From Eurosta solidaginis (Eukaryota; Arthropoda; Insecta; Diptera; Tephritidae), in the NCBI RefSeq assembly GCF_040869045.1, contig NC_090319.1:64080779-64144778 (forward strand): a stretch of 64,000 bases of DNA. Direction: 5' to 3'. The position numbers and the translations under genes are program-made. Position 1 is the stretch's first letter; every line of letters starts with the position of its first letter. Below are positions 30,751 to 41,322 of this stretch, in pieces. The notes beneath the pieces were generated by a model. The model saw nothing but the letters and a program-made list of their open reading frames with translations, was not told the DNA's origin and searched no databases.

Positions 30751-31045
30751 ATTTAGTCGTGTAAATCTTGTACGTATTTCTTGTTGGAGACGATCGAAAA
30801 CACTTTTCATAACGTGAGAAATTTCACATTCTGAGGAAAGACTCTAGCCGATTCGCCGAGTTTTTTGCGGCGCCTTCTTACACGGTTTACTATATCAATA
30901 TCCAATTTTTCACAAAGAGACCGCTTTTTCTTTTGCTTCTTCACAGAGTTTCTCGAATTTCACAAAGTTCAGTCCCTAAGGATTTAAGACCATCATACGC
31001 TTCTCTAAAATTCATCTCCGGATCTTGTAATATGAGCTACACACG
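30751..31045 (-). pseudogene. hAT transposase middle relic, upstream half of the split frame
   Basis: Minus-strand pieces read LILQDPEMNFREAYDGLKSL, a shifted CEKLDIDIVNRVRRRRKK, and SECEISHVMKSVFDRLQQE ending RTRFTRLN at the Helentron edge. Their order matches ZMYM1-like hAT transposases: a basic RRRRK patch before a helix with TRF. The continuation is 25860-26152. Several frameshifts. Confidence 0.6.
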
Positions 31046-31829
31046 CTTAAGATTTTTTATGTAACGATGCACGTGTGTATGGTACACATTGAGACAGGGC
31101 GCATATTACATGGTCGTTCTAAATCTGTGTTCGCCTGGGCTTACCGCGAGGAAGCCCACCCTACCTTGGATCGCTCCTTTTTAAATTCCTATACTTACGC
31201 GATTCCCTTGGTGTGACTCCAATTCCGGTTCCGTAATTTATGTTCCCTTCCCCATCTTCCCCTTCTCCTTCAAGAATATTGAACTTACACCAACATTTCG
31301 TTTACATCAAATAATACAAAAAAACATTTTTATTAACAATATTGTTTTACATAGGTGCCATTTTAAACATTCAAGGCATTTTCAAGCTTCTGAAGATCCC
31401 TCACCAAAACAAAATTCACCGCCCTTAGTTAGGCAATCTGCCTCCGAAAATTTACTAGGCTACTAAGACCCTACCTCAAAGAGCTCTTCTAGATCGGTCA
31501 GGGAACCTATGCCCGGCCTTTTGCCAGTCGCATCAACAAACAAAATTTTAAATTCGCGGCTATTTACTTTGGAGGGAGAGACTCACAAGCGTACAGGTCA
31601 GTTATATTTAAGGATATACAAACATTTTCTTTCTTAACATACAACAAATTTTCTTGAAGTCTCCTATCACGTATCGGTCGTGCGACTTTAAAGGGCAATT
31701 CACAAAATTTATGTTGACAGACAATTTACGAAATGTACATATATTCTGAATGACAATTTACGACACATATCTTCTGGAGAACATTCCTGAATATATTTTT
31801 AATGTGTGACTACTAAAATTTATATATAT
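31046..31829. other. Non-coding remainder of duplicated unit 1
   Basis: Matches 63261-64000. No frame or motif recognised; may be more of the decayed hAT or its host flank. Confidence 0.45.
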
Positions 31830-32401
31830 TGTAACGAATTTTCTACAATTCTCCTTATTTGCAATCTTCTGCTAACGTTCGTATCGCTAAACTGTTGAAT
31901 AAATAACTCCAATATTGAATAATGGAAAAATGGCCTTTATTAAAGTACTTCACAATAACACTTATACTTTGCAAAAAGCTTGCTTAATAACCAAACTGAC
32001 TGATAGCTCGCCTCTACCGTTGTCGCCTTTTTATACTGTCTGATTTCCTCGTTGCATATTTCTAGGCTTTTCTAATTCCAGAACTTACTAGTTAGTTATA
32101 AATTTCTCAGCTACAACTACAGATGTATAATTTTTATAGCTTCTCTCATACCCCATGCGCTTGTATGTGTGAGCGACACTTCCACAATTACAATTGCATA
32201 CTTTCGGGAGCATCTCAGATAAGATATATGCATGTGTTTTTGCACTGTTTCTCCCTGCGTGTACGTACATATGTGTAGACATAATTTATTGATTCGTTTG
32301 TGTAGATACATAATGATTGATTTACGGATGTGCATGCAGGTCACTGTTTAGCATCGGCTTAGAGATGGCAGTACCCCTTAGTGTTGCTAATATTCGTAAC
32401 A
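31830..32401 (-). repeat. 3' LTR of the minus-strand gypsy
   Basis: 572 bp. It carries a 15-bp deletion (AATGAAACTGAGT region near 32008) relative to the 5' LTR. A TATA box in minus orientation lies near 32030. Confidence 0.9.
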
Positions 32402-32412
32402 CTGCCCTCCTC

Positions 32413-32964
32413 CTAAGTCTGGTCGTCCCGATCAGACAAATCTCTCGATCTAAACGCTGCCAGCCTTTCCAAGTGGACCACCTTCATTTTGGTTCGTGGT
32501 CTACCGATGGTTTGTATACGGTACAATACATCGTTGATCCGTTTTACAACTTTGTATGGGCCTTCCCAATTACACTGCAATTTCGGAGTCAAACCCCTTT
32601 TCCGTTGTGGGTTGTATAACAGCACCAACTCTCCTTCCTGAAAGCCTTCCGAATTAATTGCTGTATCGTATCTGGCTTTCATCTTGTCACTCATAATCTT
32701 TGTTCGTTGCCTTATCAGATTGTGAATTTCTCTCAGCTCTTCTTCCAAATCACCAGTGGATTTCCTGACATTTCTCTCCGCATCGGCATCTATCCCAAAC
32801 TTCAAATCAGCTGGCAGTCTAAGGTCATAGCCAAAAATTAATTTTGCAGGGGTTTGACCCGTTGTCTCATGCACTGCTGATCGGTAAGCCATAAAGATTA
32901 ATGGTATGCGGGTATCCCATTCTTTATGGAACTTGTCCACTACTTTCCTTAAGTGCTCCTCCAA
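32413..32964 (-). pseudogene. pol: gypsy integrase C-terminal part
   Basis: Open frame of 183 residues: MAYRSAVHETTGQTPAKLIFG (end of the integrase core) through WEGPYKVVKRINDVLYRIQ (C-terminal DNA-binding fold). It ends 12 bp before the LTR, so no envelope gene follows. The upstream core is separated by a solo LTR. Confidence 0.85.
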
Positions 32965-32978
32965 TGTTCTATTGAATC

Positions 32979-33525
32979 TGAAAAAACCTCTTGGGGCTTC
33001 GATAGCTCAAGTGAGTTCCCAAGGGGTTTTTGCGCTCGTTGAAAAAAGAGAAAAAAGGAGAAGAACACACAGCAGATTAAATTCAAGAATGTAACAATTT
33101 AATTATTTTCAGTTCAAAGCTAACTCACAATATATATACAAAAGCTAATTCACAGTTTGATTAATTATACATAGGTTAAGTTATACAAGCGAAAAGAAAA
33201 ATCTTACCTATAACAGGGCTGATGGCTGCAGTGATCACGGAGCTTTCCAAAAAAGAAGTGAAAGAGTTTCTTTCTTGTAAAACGCGTTCACCCTTCAATT
33301 CCGTCGAAAAGCGGTTTTGAGGGGTAATTGAACGAAAGTAAGTTAAATTTGGAAAGTTAAATTGGAAAGTCGCGCACCAACACGTACACATACGCCTGCA
33401 CGGACATATATATAGCCGTTGGTGTTAGTGCGCGAAAGTAGATAGAAGCAAGCACAGATAGTTTACATTAGGCTGGGTCACTATTGGCCGTGCTCATTCT
33501 TGGGTTTAGCTTGATGGCCTAAACA
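32979..33525 (-). mobile_element. Solo LTR nested in integrase
   Basis: The 547-bp insert starts TG and ends CA on either strand, flanked by a 5-bp duplication GAATC (32974-32978 and 33526-33530). It interrupts the integrase core between GIVERF and NRTLEEH. On the minus strand it begins TGTTTAGGCCATCAAGC and has a TATATATA box near 33405, so minus is the likelier orientation. No interior remains, as expected after LTR-LTR recombination. The 5-bp duplication and unrelated sequence show a different family (possibly Bel/Pao). Confidence 0.78.
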
Positions 33526-33529
33526 GAAT

Positions 33530-34242
33530 CGTTCCACTATACCATCGGACTGAGGATGCAATGCAGTTGTCCGTGTTTTTCGAATGCCCAATTATTTACA
33601 CATTTCCTGGAACACAGCTGATTCGGAATTCCTGCCTTGGTCAGAATGTAACTTCACTGGTACACCATACCTTGCAACCCAATTGTTTATAAACACTTCT
33701 GCTACAGTTTCCGCTCCTTGATTTGGGAGATTGGGTATATCTCTGGCCATTTGCTGAAATAACCCATAACCACCAGTACATATTTGTTTCCGCAGTTGCT
33801 AGTAGGAAATGGACCTGCGACATTCATAGCGATCCTTTCAAATGGCGCACCTGAGTTATTGCTTCATCTGGCCATGACTTTGGGTTTTGGGCACTTTCGC
33901 TCTGCTGCAAACCTCGCAGTTCGCAATCCACTCAGTAACCGACTGACGGCAACCAACCCAATAGAATATCTGTTTAATCTTCTCGAGCGTCTCCGTGATT
34001 CCAAGATGACCTCCGCTTGGACCATTATGCAGCTCGCTGAGCACGTCAGGAATCCTTGTTCTGGGAACAACTATCAGTTTCTTTTTTCTTTGACCATCCT
34101 CACTCTCCCATACTCGATGCAAGCAACAGGATATCAATTCTAAACTGTTCCACTGTGCCCAAATAGGACTTCGCAATGGGACTCTCTGCTGACATCTCCT
34201 CTCTGCTTGGTCTTTGGTTTCGTTCGAGCCCCTGCATAACAT
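33530..34242 (-). pseudogene. pol: gypsy integrase N-terminal zinc domain and core, broken
   Basis: The open part (33856-34242) has the HHCC zinc domain: LHNGPSGGHLGIT, then CEVCSRAK. The catalytic core (33530-33850) is in several frames and contains RIAMNVAGPFPTS and WPEIYPISQ-like pieces. Confidence 0.8.
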
Positions 34243-34343
34243 GTGACGGATCTGTATCTTCTAGCTGACACTTTCTTAGTTGTTCCTTGTCCCATTCATC
34301 CGTACACGTTATAGTCATTAGCCGGACATCTATAATGTTTTCT

Positions 34344-34772
34344 TTAGCCTCGGCCTTTGAACTTGCATTTCAAACTACATGGTCTTCGTGACATTGCATC
34401 GGCATTTCCATGCGTACTACCTTTTCGATGCTCAATGGAAAAGTCATAGCTTTGTAGTCGCTCGATCCACCGTGCCAATTGTCCTTCCGAATTACGGAAC
34501 TGCAGAAGCCATTTCAACGCTGCGTGATCTGTCCTGTCACGGAATCGCTGGTCGTAGAGGTATTTGTGAAAATGTTTAATGCACTCTACCAATGCCAACA
34601 GCTCTCTCCGCGTAACGCAGTAGTTCCTCTCTGGTTTTCCAATCGAACGGCTGTAATATGCAACTACCTTCTCCTGTCCATCGACCAGTCGTGATAAAAC
34701 GCCTCCTATAGCATATCCACTCGCATCTGTATCTAGCATAAATGTTGCTCCTGGCATCGGATATGCTAACAT
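34344..34772 (-). pseudogene. pol: gypsy RNase H domain
   Basis: Open frame of 142 residues with LDTDASGYAIGGVLSR, RRELLALVECIKH, RTDHAALKWLL and the connection motif IEHRKGSTHGNADAMSR. All catalytic acids look intact. It is better preserved than 10526-10894. Confidence 0.88.
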
Positions 34773-35319
34773 TGGGGCAGTTCACAAACGCTCCTTCAGT
34801 GTTTGGAAAGCCACTTCTTGCTCCTTCTTCCATTCAAAAGCTTTATTTTTTCTTGTAAGCTCATGGAGGCTATGGGCTACGCTGGAAAAATTTGGTACAA
34901 ATCGGCGGTAATATGTGCACAGCCCAAGGAAACTTCTCAATTCATGTAGGTTCTGTGGTCTTGGCCAATCCTTTACAGCCTCTATCTTTTCGTTCGCAAT
35001 GCAGATGCCCTATGTCGTTACCTTGTGACCCAAATAATTTACTTCCTTTTTTAAACAGCGCACACTTTTTGGGACTTAACTTCAGACCAGCGCCAGCTAT
35101 TCTCTGGAAAACTTCCTCCAAGTTCTTAAGATATTCATCAAAGTTCTTGCTCAATACGATGATGTCGTCCAGGTACACCAAGCATGTTTTCCAATGTAGT
35201 CCTTTCAGTACCTGGTCCACGAGTCCCTCAAAAGTAGCTGGTGCATTACAAAGTCCAAAAGGCATCACTGTAAATTGCCAAAGACCATCACCGACACTGA
35301 AGCCTGTTTTCTCTTTATC
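34773..35319 (-). pseudogene. pol: gypsy reverse transcriptase, C-terminal half
   Basis: Contains MPFGLCNAPATFE, LVYLDDIIVLSKNFDE (catalytic YLDD) and LKLSPKKCALF. One extra A in the run after CGCTGTTT (near 35050) shifts the frame, and a TAA replaces a Glu codon at about 35320, separating it from the N-terminal half. Confidence 0.87.
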
Positions 35320-36252
35320 TTACTCTTTCACCTCAACTTGCCAGTAGCCGCTTTTCAAATCCAGCGTGGAAAACCATTTCGTACCAGATAGCGAATCCAG
35401 AGTGTCGTCAATTCTTGGATATGGATAGCTATCCTTTTTCGTTACGTCGTTCAACTTGCGGTAGTCCACGCAAAACCTCATTTTCCCATCCATCTTCTTC
35501 ACAAGTACCACAGGTGAGCTCCATGGACTAGCTGATGGTTCGATGACGCCACTGTCGCTCATTTCTTGTACGATTTGACTCACAACATCCCATTTCGCCA
35601 GTGGAACACTACGAGGAGCTTGACGTATCGGCCTCGCGTCTCCAGTGTCAATTTGATGTTTCACAACATTGGTGCGGCCTGGTTTGGAACCATCCTGTTC
35701 AAATATGTTTGCGTACTTTAGGAGCAGTTGCTTTGCCTTACTCTGATAATCTCCCTCTAGCTCCTCCGTCCATGCCGTGATGTCATTTGAAAGATCAGTA
35801 TTACTAGATGAAACGTGTTCCTGGAGCCGTTCACAGTTAATAACTACTTCAGCCTCTTGGCATCTTTCCAAAATAGCTCCTTTGGTCAGTTTGAGTGGTG
35901 ACTTGAACTCATTGAGTACTCTTACCCGAATACGTCCATCTTGTTTTGTCATAGCCAGGGTTTTTTCTACAAGTATGTTCGGTGTTGATTTGTTTGCTGC
36001 TTCGACAACCCACAATTTGTTTGTCCCACAATCTCCATCAACCTTTGCCCAGATGACTGCTTCGGATTTTGGTGGTATTTGCTGACTCTCTTCCACCAGC
36101 ACTCGTTTACTGCTGTAGCCTCTCTCGTAGCCGAAATTAAGTGGCACATCCATGTTCTTATATCGCATCGTCTTGCTTTGCAAATCGATCTTGATGCCTT
36201 GGTCGATTAAGAAGTCCACTCCAATTATGATTTCATCAACAATCTCTGCCAC
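35320..36252 (-). pseudogene. pol: gypsy protease end and reverse transcriptase, N-terminal half
   Basis: Open frame of 310 residues: IIIGVDFLIDQGIKID (protease flap region), then the linker, then RT motifs [20 protein letters not shown] and [13 protein letters not shown] (first catalytic Asp). It ends at a single nonsense codon (GAG TAA GAT) within VKE-EDKEK. Confidence 0.88.
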
Positions 36253-36501
36253 TATAAAATTGTGTTGTACCGTGACGTTCCTAATTACTACTTCTCCAAT
36301 TACCTAGGTGTCTCTCCCGTGGCTGTACGTAATCTTGCTCCAAGCAATGCTTTTATCTTCTTTTTGACTAAATCTGATCGAATGATGGAATGGGATGCAC
36401 TCGTATCTACAGTCAGTAAACATTCCTTTCCATCCACATATCCTCCGACAGTAAGATTGCTTGACCTTCTTCCAGTTTGCGAGATAGAGATTATGGGGCA
36501 T
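36253..36501 (-). pseudogene. pol: gypsy protease active-site region, mutated
   Basis: The sequence reads LTVDTSASHSIIRSDLV in a frame different from the shown neighbours. The catalytic triplet is Asp-Thr-Ser instead of Asp-Thr-Gly. An in-frame TAG near 36300 and a deletion follow. Confidence 0.7.
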
Positions 36502-36544
36502 TCAATTGAGGGAGCTAACTGTCGCCCCTTGCGGCTGACTCGCT

Positions 36545-37553
36545 TTAGTTTAACGATTGTTTGGTCTTGGAGATCTGCTCATCTCCTTCAGCTCTGCGTT
36601 TACGACCACTCACATTGTTGGAACTGTTAGGGTTGGTGTTGAAATAACGCGGAATGTGCCCTGGCTTTCCACACTTAAAGCATTTGACTGCATCATCATT
36701 CTTCTGCTGCGTACCCTTTAATGCTTCCAAAATTGTGTCTACCCAGGCTGGGTTTGCATATGTCGCTCGCTTCTTTTATACGTCCCGTATGTCATTTATA
36801 AAACTCTGGGTGCGTCCGCATTTGCCAAATGTGCCAACCTTTCAACATCCGAGGCAAACTCCTGCAAAGTCTCATTCGTTCTTTGGTGACGGTTTTGCAA
36901 CTCAATTTGGAATATCTGTTTTCTATGCTCGCTTCCATAACGTCTCTCGACAGCGGCCACCAATGCTTCATAGCTGTTCCGTTCGTACTCTGGAATCGTC
37001 TGTAAGATTTCCGCAGCAGGCCCTTTCAATGACACGAACAGAGCTGCAACTTTATCTTCAGCATTCCAGTTGTTCACTGCTGCGGTCTTCTCAAACTGTA
37101 GCTTAAAGACCTGGAAAGGAACAGAGCCGTCAAAAGATGGAGTTTTTACATTCGGATTGTTTGCTGAAACTGCTGGGCGATTTAGTTGCAACTGATCGAT
37201 ACATCCTCTCAATGCATCCACTTCGGCCTCGATTTTTTCCTCAAACTGTAAAATTTTTGTATCCTGGGCCTCCAGCTTCGATATTACCCTTATCTCCTGT
37301 GCCTCCAGCTGCGAGGATATGCGGGCCTCCTGTGCTTTCAACTGCTCAGCCAACTGAGATGTCATATATGTCTTGCTCTTCCAATTGGGATGCCATATAT
37401 GTCTTCTGCTCTTCCAGTTGTGATGACATTTGTGACGACATTTCTGACATTTGCGACGACATTGATGTTACTGTCGATGTTTGTGCAGATACTGCAGCCA
37501 ATATCATGTTCAAGTCTGTGCTGGTAACTGTCTGCGATGTTTCTTTTTTATAA
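36545..37553 (-). pseudogene. gag: gypsy gag, capsid and zinc knuckle part
   Basis: The zinc knuckle CFKCGKPGHIPRYFN (36640-36700) has its last Cys replaced. The capsid-like frame 36796-37365 is intact through ETLQEFASDVERLAHLANAD, giving the undeleted version of the segment lost at 1840. The coiled-coil repeats (MSSQL, MTSQL) extend to 37553, where the large insertion begins. Confidence 0.85.
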
Positions 37554-38250
37554 GCTTTTATTTAGTTTCACTTTTGTTGTCTGTAATGGAATCTTGCAAG
37601 TTACATTTGATACACTTCCCGGTGTCCGATTGAGCTGAAATTTTGCACACATGTATAACTCCGATGACAATTCAATATTACTTTGTTAGAATTCGATAAA
37701 TTAATCGATAACACAGTTATCGGTAAAGATTTGTATTTACTTTGGCATAACAGCCTAAGTCCCATACAAACCCGCCGGTACCTATCCGTGGATTGTGATA
37801 TTTGGACGTGGTGAATCTCAACGCTTGCGAAAAGCGGAGACACAACCCTCTGTTGTATTTCTGTGTATAAACAACATAGCTGAATTTTTAGGGCTGTTTA
37901 ACTCTGTAATCTTTTCTGTAATTTATTTTGCTTTTGGAAAAATGACTTATTTGAAAAAAGCTGGCTGAAAAATATTGGCATAACAGCTTAAGTTAAATCA
38001 AGAATGGAAAAACATTGAAAATTTGAGCAGATGTGGCAATTTCGCGTGTCCGTTGAACGAAATATTGACAATCTATTGATCATCGCTACGAAATTAGAGA
38101 CATTCCATCAACTTAGCAGCACTTTAGCAATACTACTGTTATTATTTGGCCGCTCAAACACACCCATATTAATTGTGCATTAAATTTAAAATATACAACT
38201 CAAAAATGACTCCGGTTGTTATGTCCGCAGCATTTATTTGGTGCAAATAC

Positions 38251-38862
38251 TTACTTACTTACTTAATTGGCGCTTAACCGTCTAAACGGTTATGGCCGTC
38301 CAACAAGGCGCGCCAGTCGCTCCTTCGCTCCGCCAACCGGCGCCAATTGGTCACACCAAGGGAGTTTAAATCGTTTTCCACCTGGTCCTTCCAACGGAGT
38401 GGGGGCCGCCCTCTACCTCTGCTTCCATAGGCGGGTTCCGATAGAAACACTTTCTTGGCCGGAGCATCATCTTTCATTCGCATAACATAGCCTAGCCAGC
38501 GCAGCCGCTGCGTTTTAATTCGCTGGACTATGTTGATGTCTGCGTATAGCTCGTACAGCTCATCATTAAATCTTCTTCGGTACTCGCCATCGCCAACGCG
38601 TAGAGGTCCATAAATCTTTCGAAGAACTTTTCTCTCGAACACTCCCAAAGCCGCTTCATCTGCTGTTGTCATGGTCCATGCTTCTGCCCCATATAGCAGG
38701 ACGGGTACGATAAGTGACTTGTAGAGTATGATTTTCGTTCGCCGAGAGAGGACTTTACTTTTCAATTGCCTACCTAGTCCAAAGTAGCATTTATTGGCAA
38801 GATTGATTCTTCGCTGGATTTCAGTGCTGATGTTGTTGCTAGTGTTGATGCTGGTTCCCAAA
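38251..38862 (-). mobile_element. 5'-truncated RTE-like non-LTR retrotransposon
   Basis: Flanked by a 15-bp duplication, ATTTGGTGCAAATAC (38236-38250 and 38863-38877). Its 3' end is a short (TTAC)n tail (38251-38263) rather than poly(A), typical of RTE-type elements. It encodes only the C-terminal part of the ORF. Confidence 0.85.
38274..38862 (-). pseudogene. C-terminal end of RTE-like reverse transcriptase
   Basis: The frame is open for 202 residues, but its first few residues come from flanking DNA. The element part starts near GTSINTSNNISTEIQRRI. It contains LLYGAEAWTMTTADE and QRLRWLGYVMRM, then the RGRPPLRWKDQVENDL tail common to RTE-type ORFs. The endonuclease and catalytic RT motifs are absent (5' truncation). 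No internal stop, so the insertion is fairly young. Confidence 0.82.
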
Positions 38863-39903
38863 ATTTGGTGCAAATACAACATAATAATTTACACGACCAA
38901 AGCCATAATAATTTGCACGGGTCATCAATTCTTTCTCTGATTCAAAAGCTGAACTACCAGCGCTACCGCCATCAGCTCAGTGTCATCATTGCCAGTAGCG
39001 CCAATAACACCAAACTCGTGCCTGACATACAAAAGTCGTTTCACTCAATAGCGCAAGTGAAATGTACTACGCACTCACTACTAAGTAGCGTCAAAAATTC
39101 GATTGGAGTCATTTCGTCAATAAGCTACCATTGAGCTGGCACCGCATTGGCGCTGGCGCCATGCAATTTACATCACTAAAATTGCACGAATGTCCCGGCT
39201 CATGACTTTGTTAATCCATATGGTGAAAACGAAGACTCAAAGGAATGCAACCTTGCAAACAACAGCCGTCATTTTCAAAGTGTAAAAATTCTGTGATACA
39301 ACGAACGCTAACGCCGTTAGGCTGTTATCGGTAAGTGTTGCATACTTTTCTGCGCACTTGATTTTGTTTTACAGATTTTTGGCGATGGAATTTTAGCTAA
39401 GCGAAAGTAGGAATTTTATTTTAAAACAGATTTAACCCACAGATGAGAGATCTGCAATAAGTAGTTGTAAACTGAACGCGGCATAGGCAAAGTTAAGTTA
39501 TTTAACACTGTTTGACACAATTTATATGCGCTCTCTGTCAAAAATGCTTCAACTAACTTAGTCACATTTTATTTCGATTATGAATATGCCCCAATATATT
39601 CGGATTATGATATAATAAAATTACAGAAAAAAATAAAATTAAAGAAAAAAAACTTTTTTAAAAATAAGCTTTTATTATTGGCTAATAAAATTAACCAAAA
39701 AGTAAGTTGATGCATTAAAAGAAATGGATAGAATGAGAAACGTTACAAATAACTAAGTAAAGATTACGTAACTAATTTAAACAATATTTTACCCTACTAA
39801 ACATTTAAAAAAATTCCTATTTAAATTAAATTTAAGAAAAAGGCTTTTCTAAGAATAAGCTTATATTACTTGTTAATAAAACGAACTAAAAAGTAAAAAA
39901 TAT

Positions 39904-40490
39904 AATTAAAGAAAAAAACTTTTTTAAAAATAAGCTTTTATTATTGGTTAATAAAATTAACTAAAAAGTAAACAATAAATTGACTCTAAAGAAATATAAC
40001 ACTTTATAAGTTCATTGTAAGCTTTAACGATAATTAGGCTTTTTCGTCTGCGACAAAAGAATTCTATATTGTACATAATTATATATTTTTAACATAAAAT
40101 TTTACACCTAAATTATTAAACCTTACAGTTTATATCACAGTCCTAATTGTTCTAATAAAAGCATGTTACATTGCGATAGCAAGAAAAGGAGATCCTAAAT
40201 GTTCTTAATTATACCATCAAAATTCAACACGTTTTTTATTAGAACAATTAGAACTGTGATATAAACTGTAAGGTTTAATAATTTAGGTGTAAAGTTTTAT
40301 GTTAAAAATATATAATTATGTACAATATAGAATTCTTTTGTCGCAGACGAAAAAGCCTAATTATCGTTAAAGCTTACAATGAACTTATAAAGTGTTATAT
40401 TTCTTTAGAGTCAATTTATTGTTTACTTTTTAGTTAATTTTATTAACCAATAATAAAAGCTTATTTTTAAAAAAGTTTTTTTCTTTAATT
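39904..40490. repeat. Giant inverted repeat, 257-bp arms, 73-bp loop
   Basis: 39904-40160 is almost exactly the reverse complement of 40234-40490, apart from a few mismatches (for example TCCTAATTG against CAATTAGAA). The loop is 40161-40233. The right arm ends exactly where gag sequence resumes (40491). Confidence 0.9.
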
Positions 40491-40491
40491 T

Positions 40492-40682
40492 TATTTCTCT
40501 TCAATTTTTGTTGTCTCCTCGCCATCAAGATGAAAGACACACTCTTCCACGTTAATTCCCTCTAATTCCATTGCCTCTCGTAGTCGTGCCTGAAGTTCGA
40601 GTTTATTGCCGGTTTTATTCAATCCACGGCTGTCCAACTCCTTCTTCAGTTGCTGGATCTTCAATTCACTGAACTTTGCCAT
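40492..40682 (-). pseudogene. gag: gypsy gag N-terminus with SAP-like motif
   Basis: 63 residues starting MAKFSELKIQQLKKEL and matching 801-990, cut off at TTKIEEK by the foldback-like insertion. This is a second copy supporting the SAP-like domain as an original part of this gypsy family. Confidence 0.85.
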
Positions 40683-40720
40683 GTCCTTGTTGTCCTCTGG
40701 AATTTATTCAACAATTCCTC

Positions 40721-40733
40721 TTCTGACACCAAT
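40721..40733 (-). other. Primer-binding site of the minus-strand gypsy
   Basis: On the minus strand ATTGGTGTCAGAAG follows the 5' LTR, the same tRNA-Leu-type site as at 750. Confidence 0.75.
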
Positions 40734-41322
40734 TGTAACGAATTTACTGCAATTCCCCTTATTTGCAAACTTCTGCTAACGTTCGTATCGCTAAACTGTT
40801 GAATAAATAACTCCAATATTGAATAATGGAGTAATGGCCTTTATTAAAGAACTTCACAATAACACTTATACTTTGCAACTAGCTTGCTTAATAACCAAAC
40901 TGACTGATAGCTTAAATGAAACTGAGTCTCGCCTCTACTGTTGTCGCCTTTTTATACTGTCTGATTTCCTCGTTGCATATTTCTAGGCTTTTCTAATTCC
41001 AGAACTTACAAGTTAGTTATAAATTTCTCAGCTACAACTACAGATGTATAATTTTTATATCTTCTCTCATACCCCATGCGCTTGTATGTGTGAGCGACAC
41101 TTCGGCAATTACAACTGCATACTTTCGGGAGCATCTCAGATAAGATATATGCATTTGTTTGTGCACTGTTTCTTACTGCGTGTACGTACATATGTGTAGA
41201 CATACTTTATTGATTCGTTTGTGTAGATACATAATAATTGATTTACGGATGTGCATGCAAGTCACTGTTTAGCATCGGCTTAGAGATGGCAGTACCCCTT
41301 AGTGTTGCTAATATTCGTAACA
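40734..41322 (-). repeat. 5' LTR of the minus-strand gypsy
   Basis: 589 bp, TGTTACGAATATTAG to TTCGTTACA on the minus strand. Followed by ATATATAT on the plus strand (target duplication ATAT). Confidence 0.9.

Larger units (their letters stand above)
23290..31829. repeat. Segmental duplication, unit 1
   Basis: Matches 54903-64000 throughout, including both flanks of the internal Helentron. It differs by point changes, small indels and the length of the satellite array. It ends where the minus-strand gypsy inserted (31830). The match may continue beyond the right edge of the window. Confidence 0.9.
37548..40490. mobile_element. Foldback-like insertion in gag
   Basis: A 2.94-kb insertion lies between gag residues EEK (40492 side) and NETSQ (37547 side). 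The right end is a near-perfect inverted repeat of 2 x 257 bp (39904-40160 and 40234-40490). The left end carries ATAAGCTTTTATT (37551-37563), whose inverse is at 40452-40464. The AAATAAGCTTTTATTATTGG phrase recurs near 39665, 39850 and 39925. Long, internally repetitive inverted ends resemble foldback elements. The target duplication is unclear in a T-rich site. An RTE-like fragment is nested inside (38251-38862). Confidence 0.55.
31830..41322 (-). mobile_element. Ty3/gypsy LTR retrotransposon with two nested insertions
   Basis: Minus-strand element. The 5' LTR is 40734-41322 and the 3' LTR 31830-32401, with target duplication ATAT (31826-31829 and 41323-41326). A tRNA-Leu-type primer site lies at 40721-40733 and a polypurine tract at 32402-32414. 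Without the insertions (32979-33530 and about 37548-40490) it is about 6 kb, with gag, protease, RT, RNase H and integrase and no envelope frame. It is related to 147-3897 and 8825-11380. gag and pol carry stops and shifts. Confidence 0.92.
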
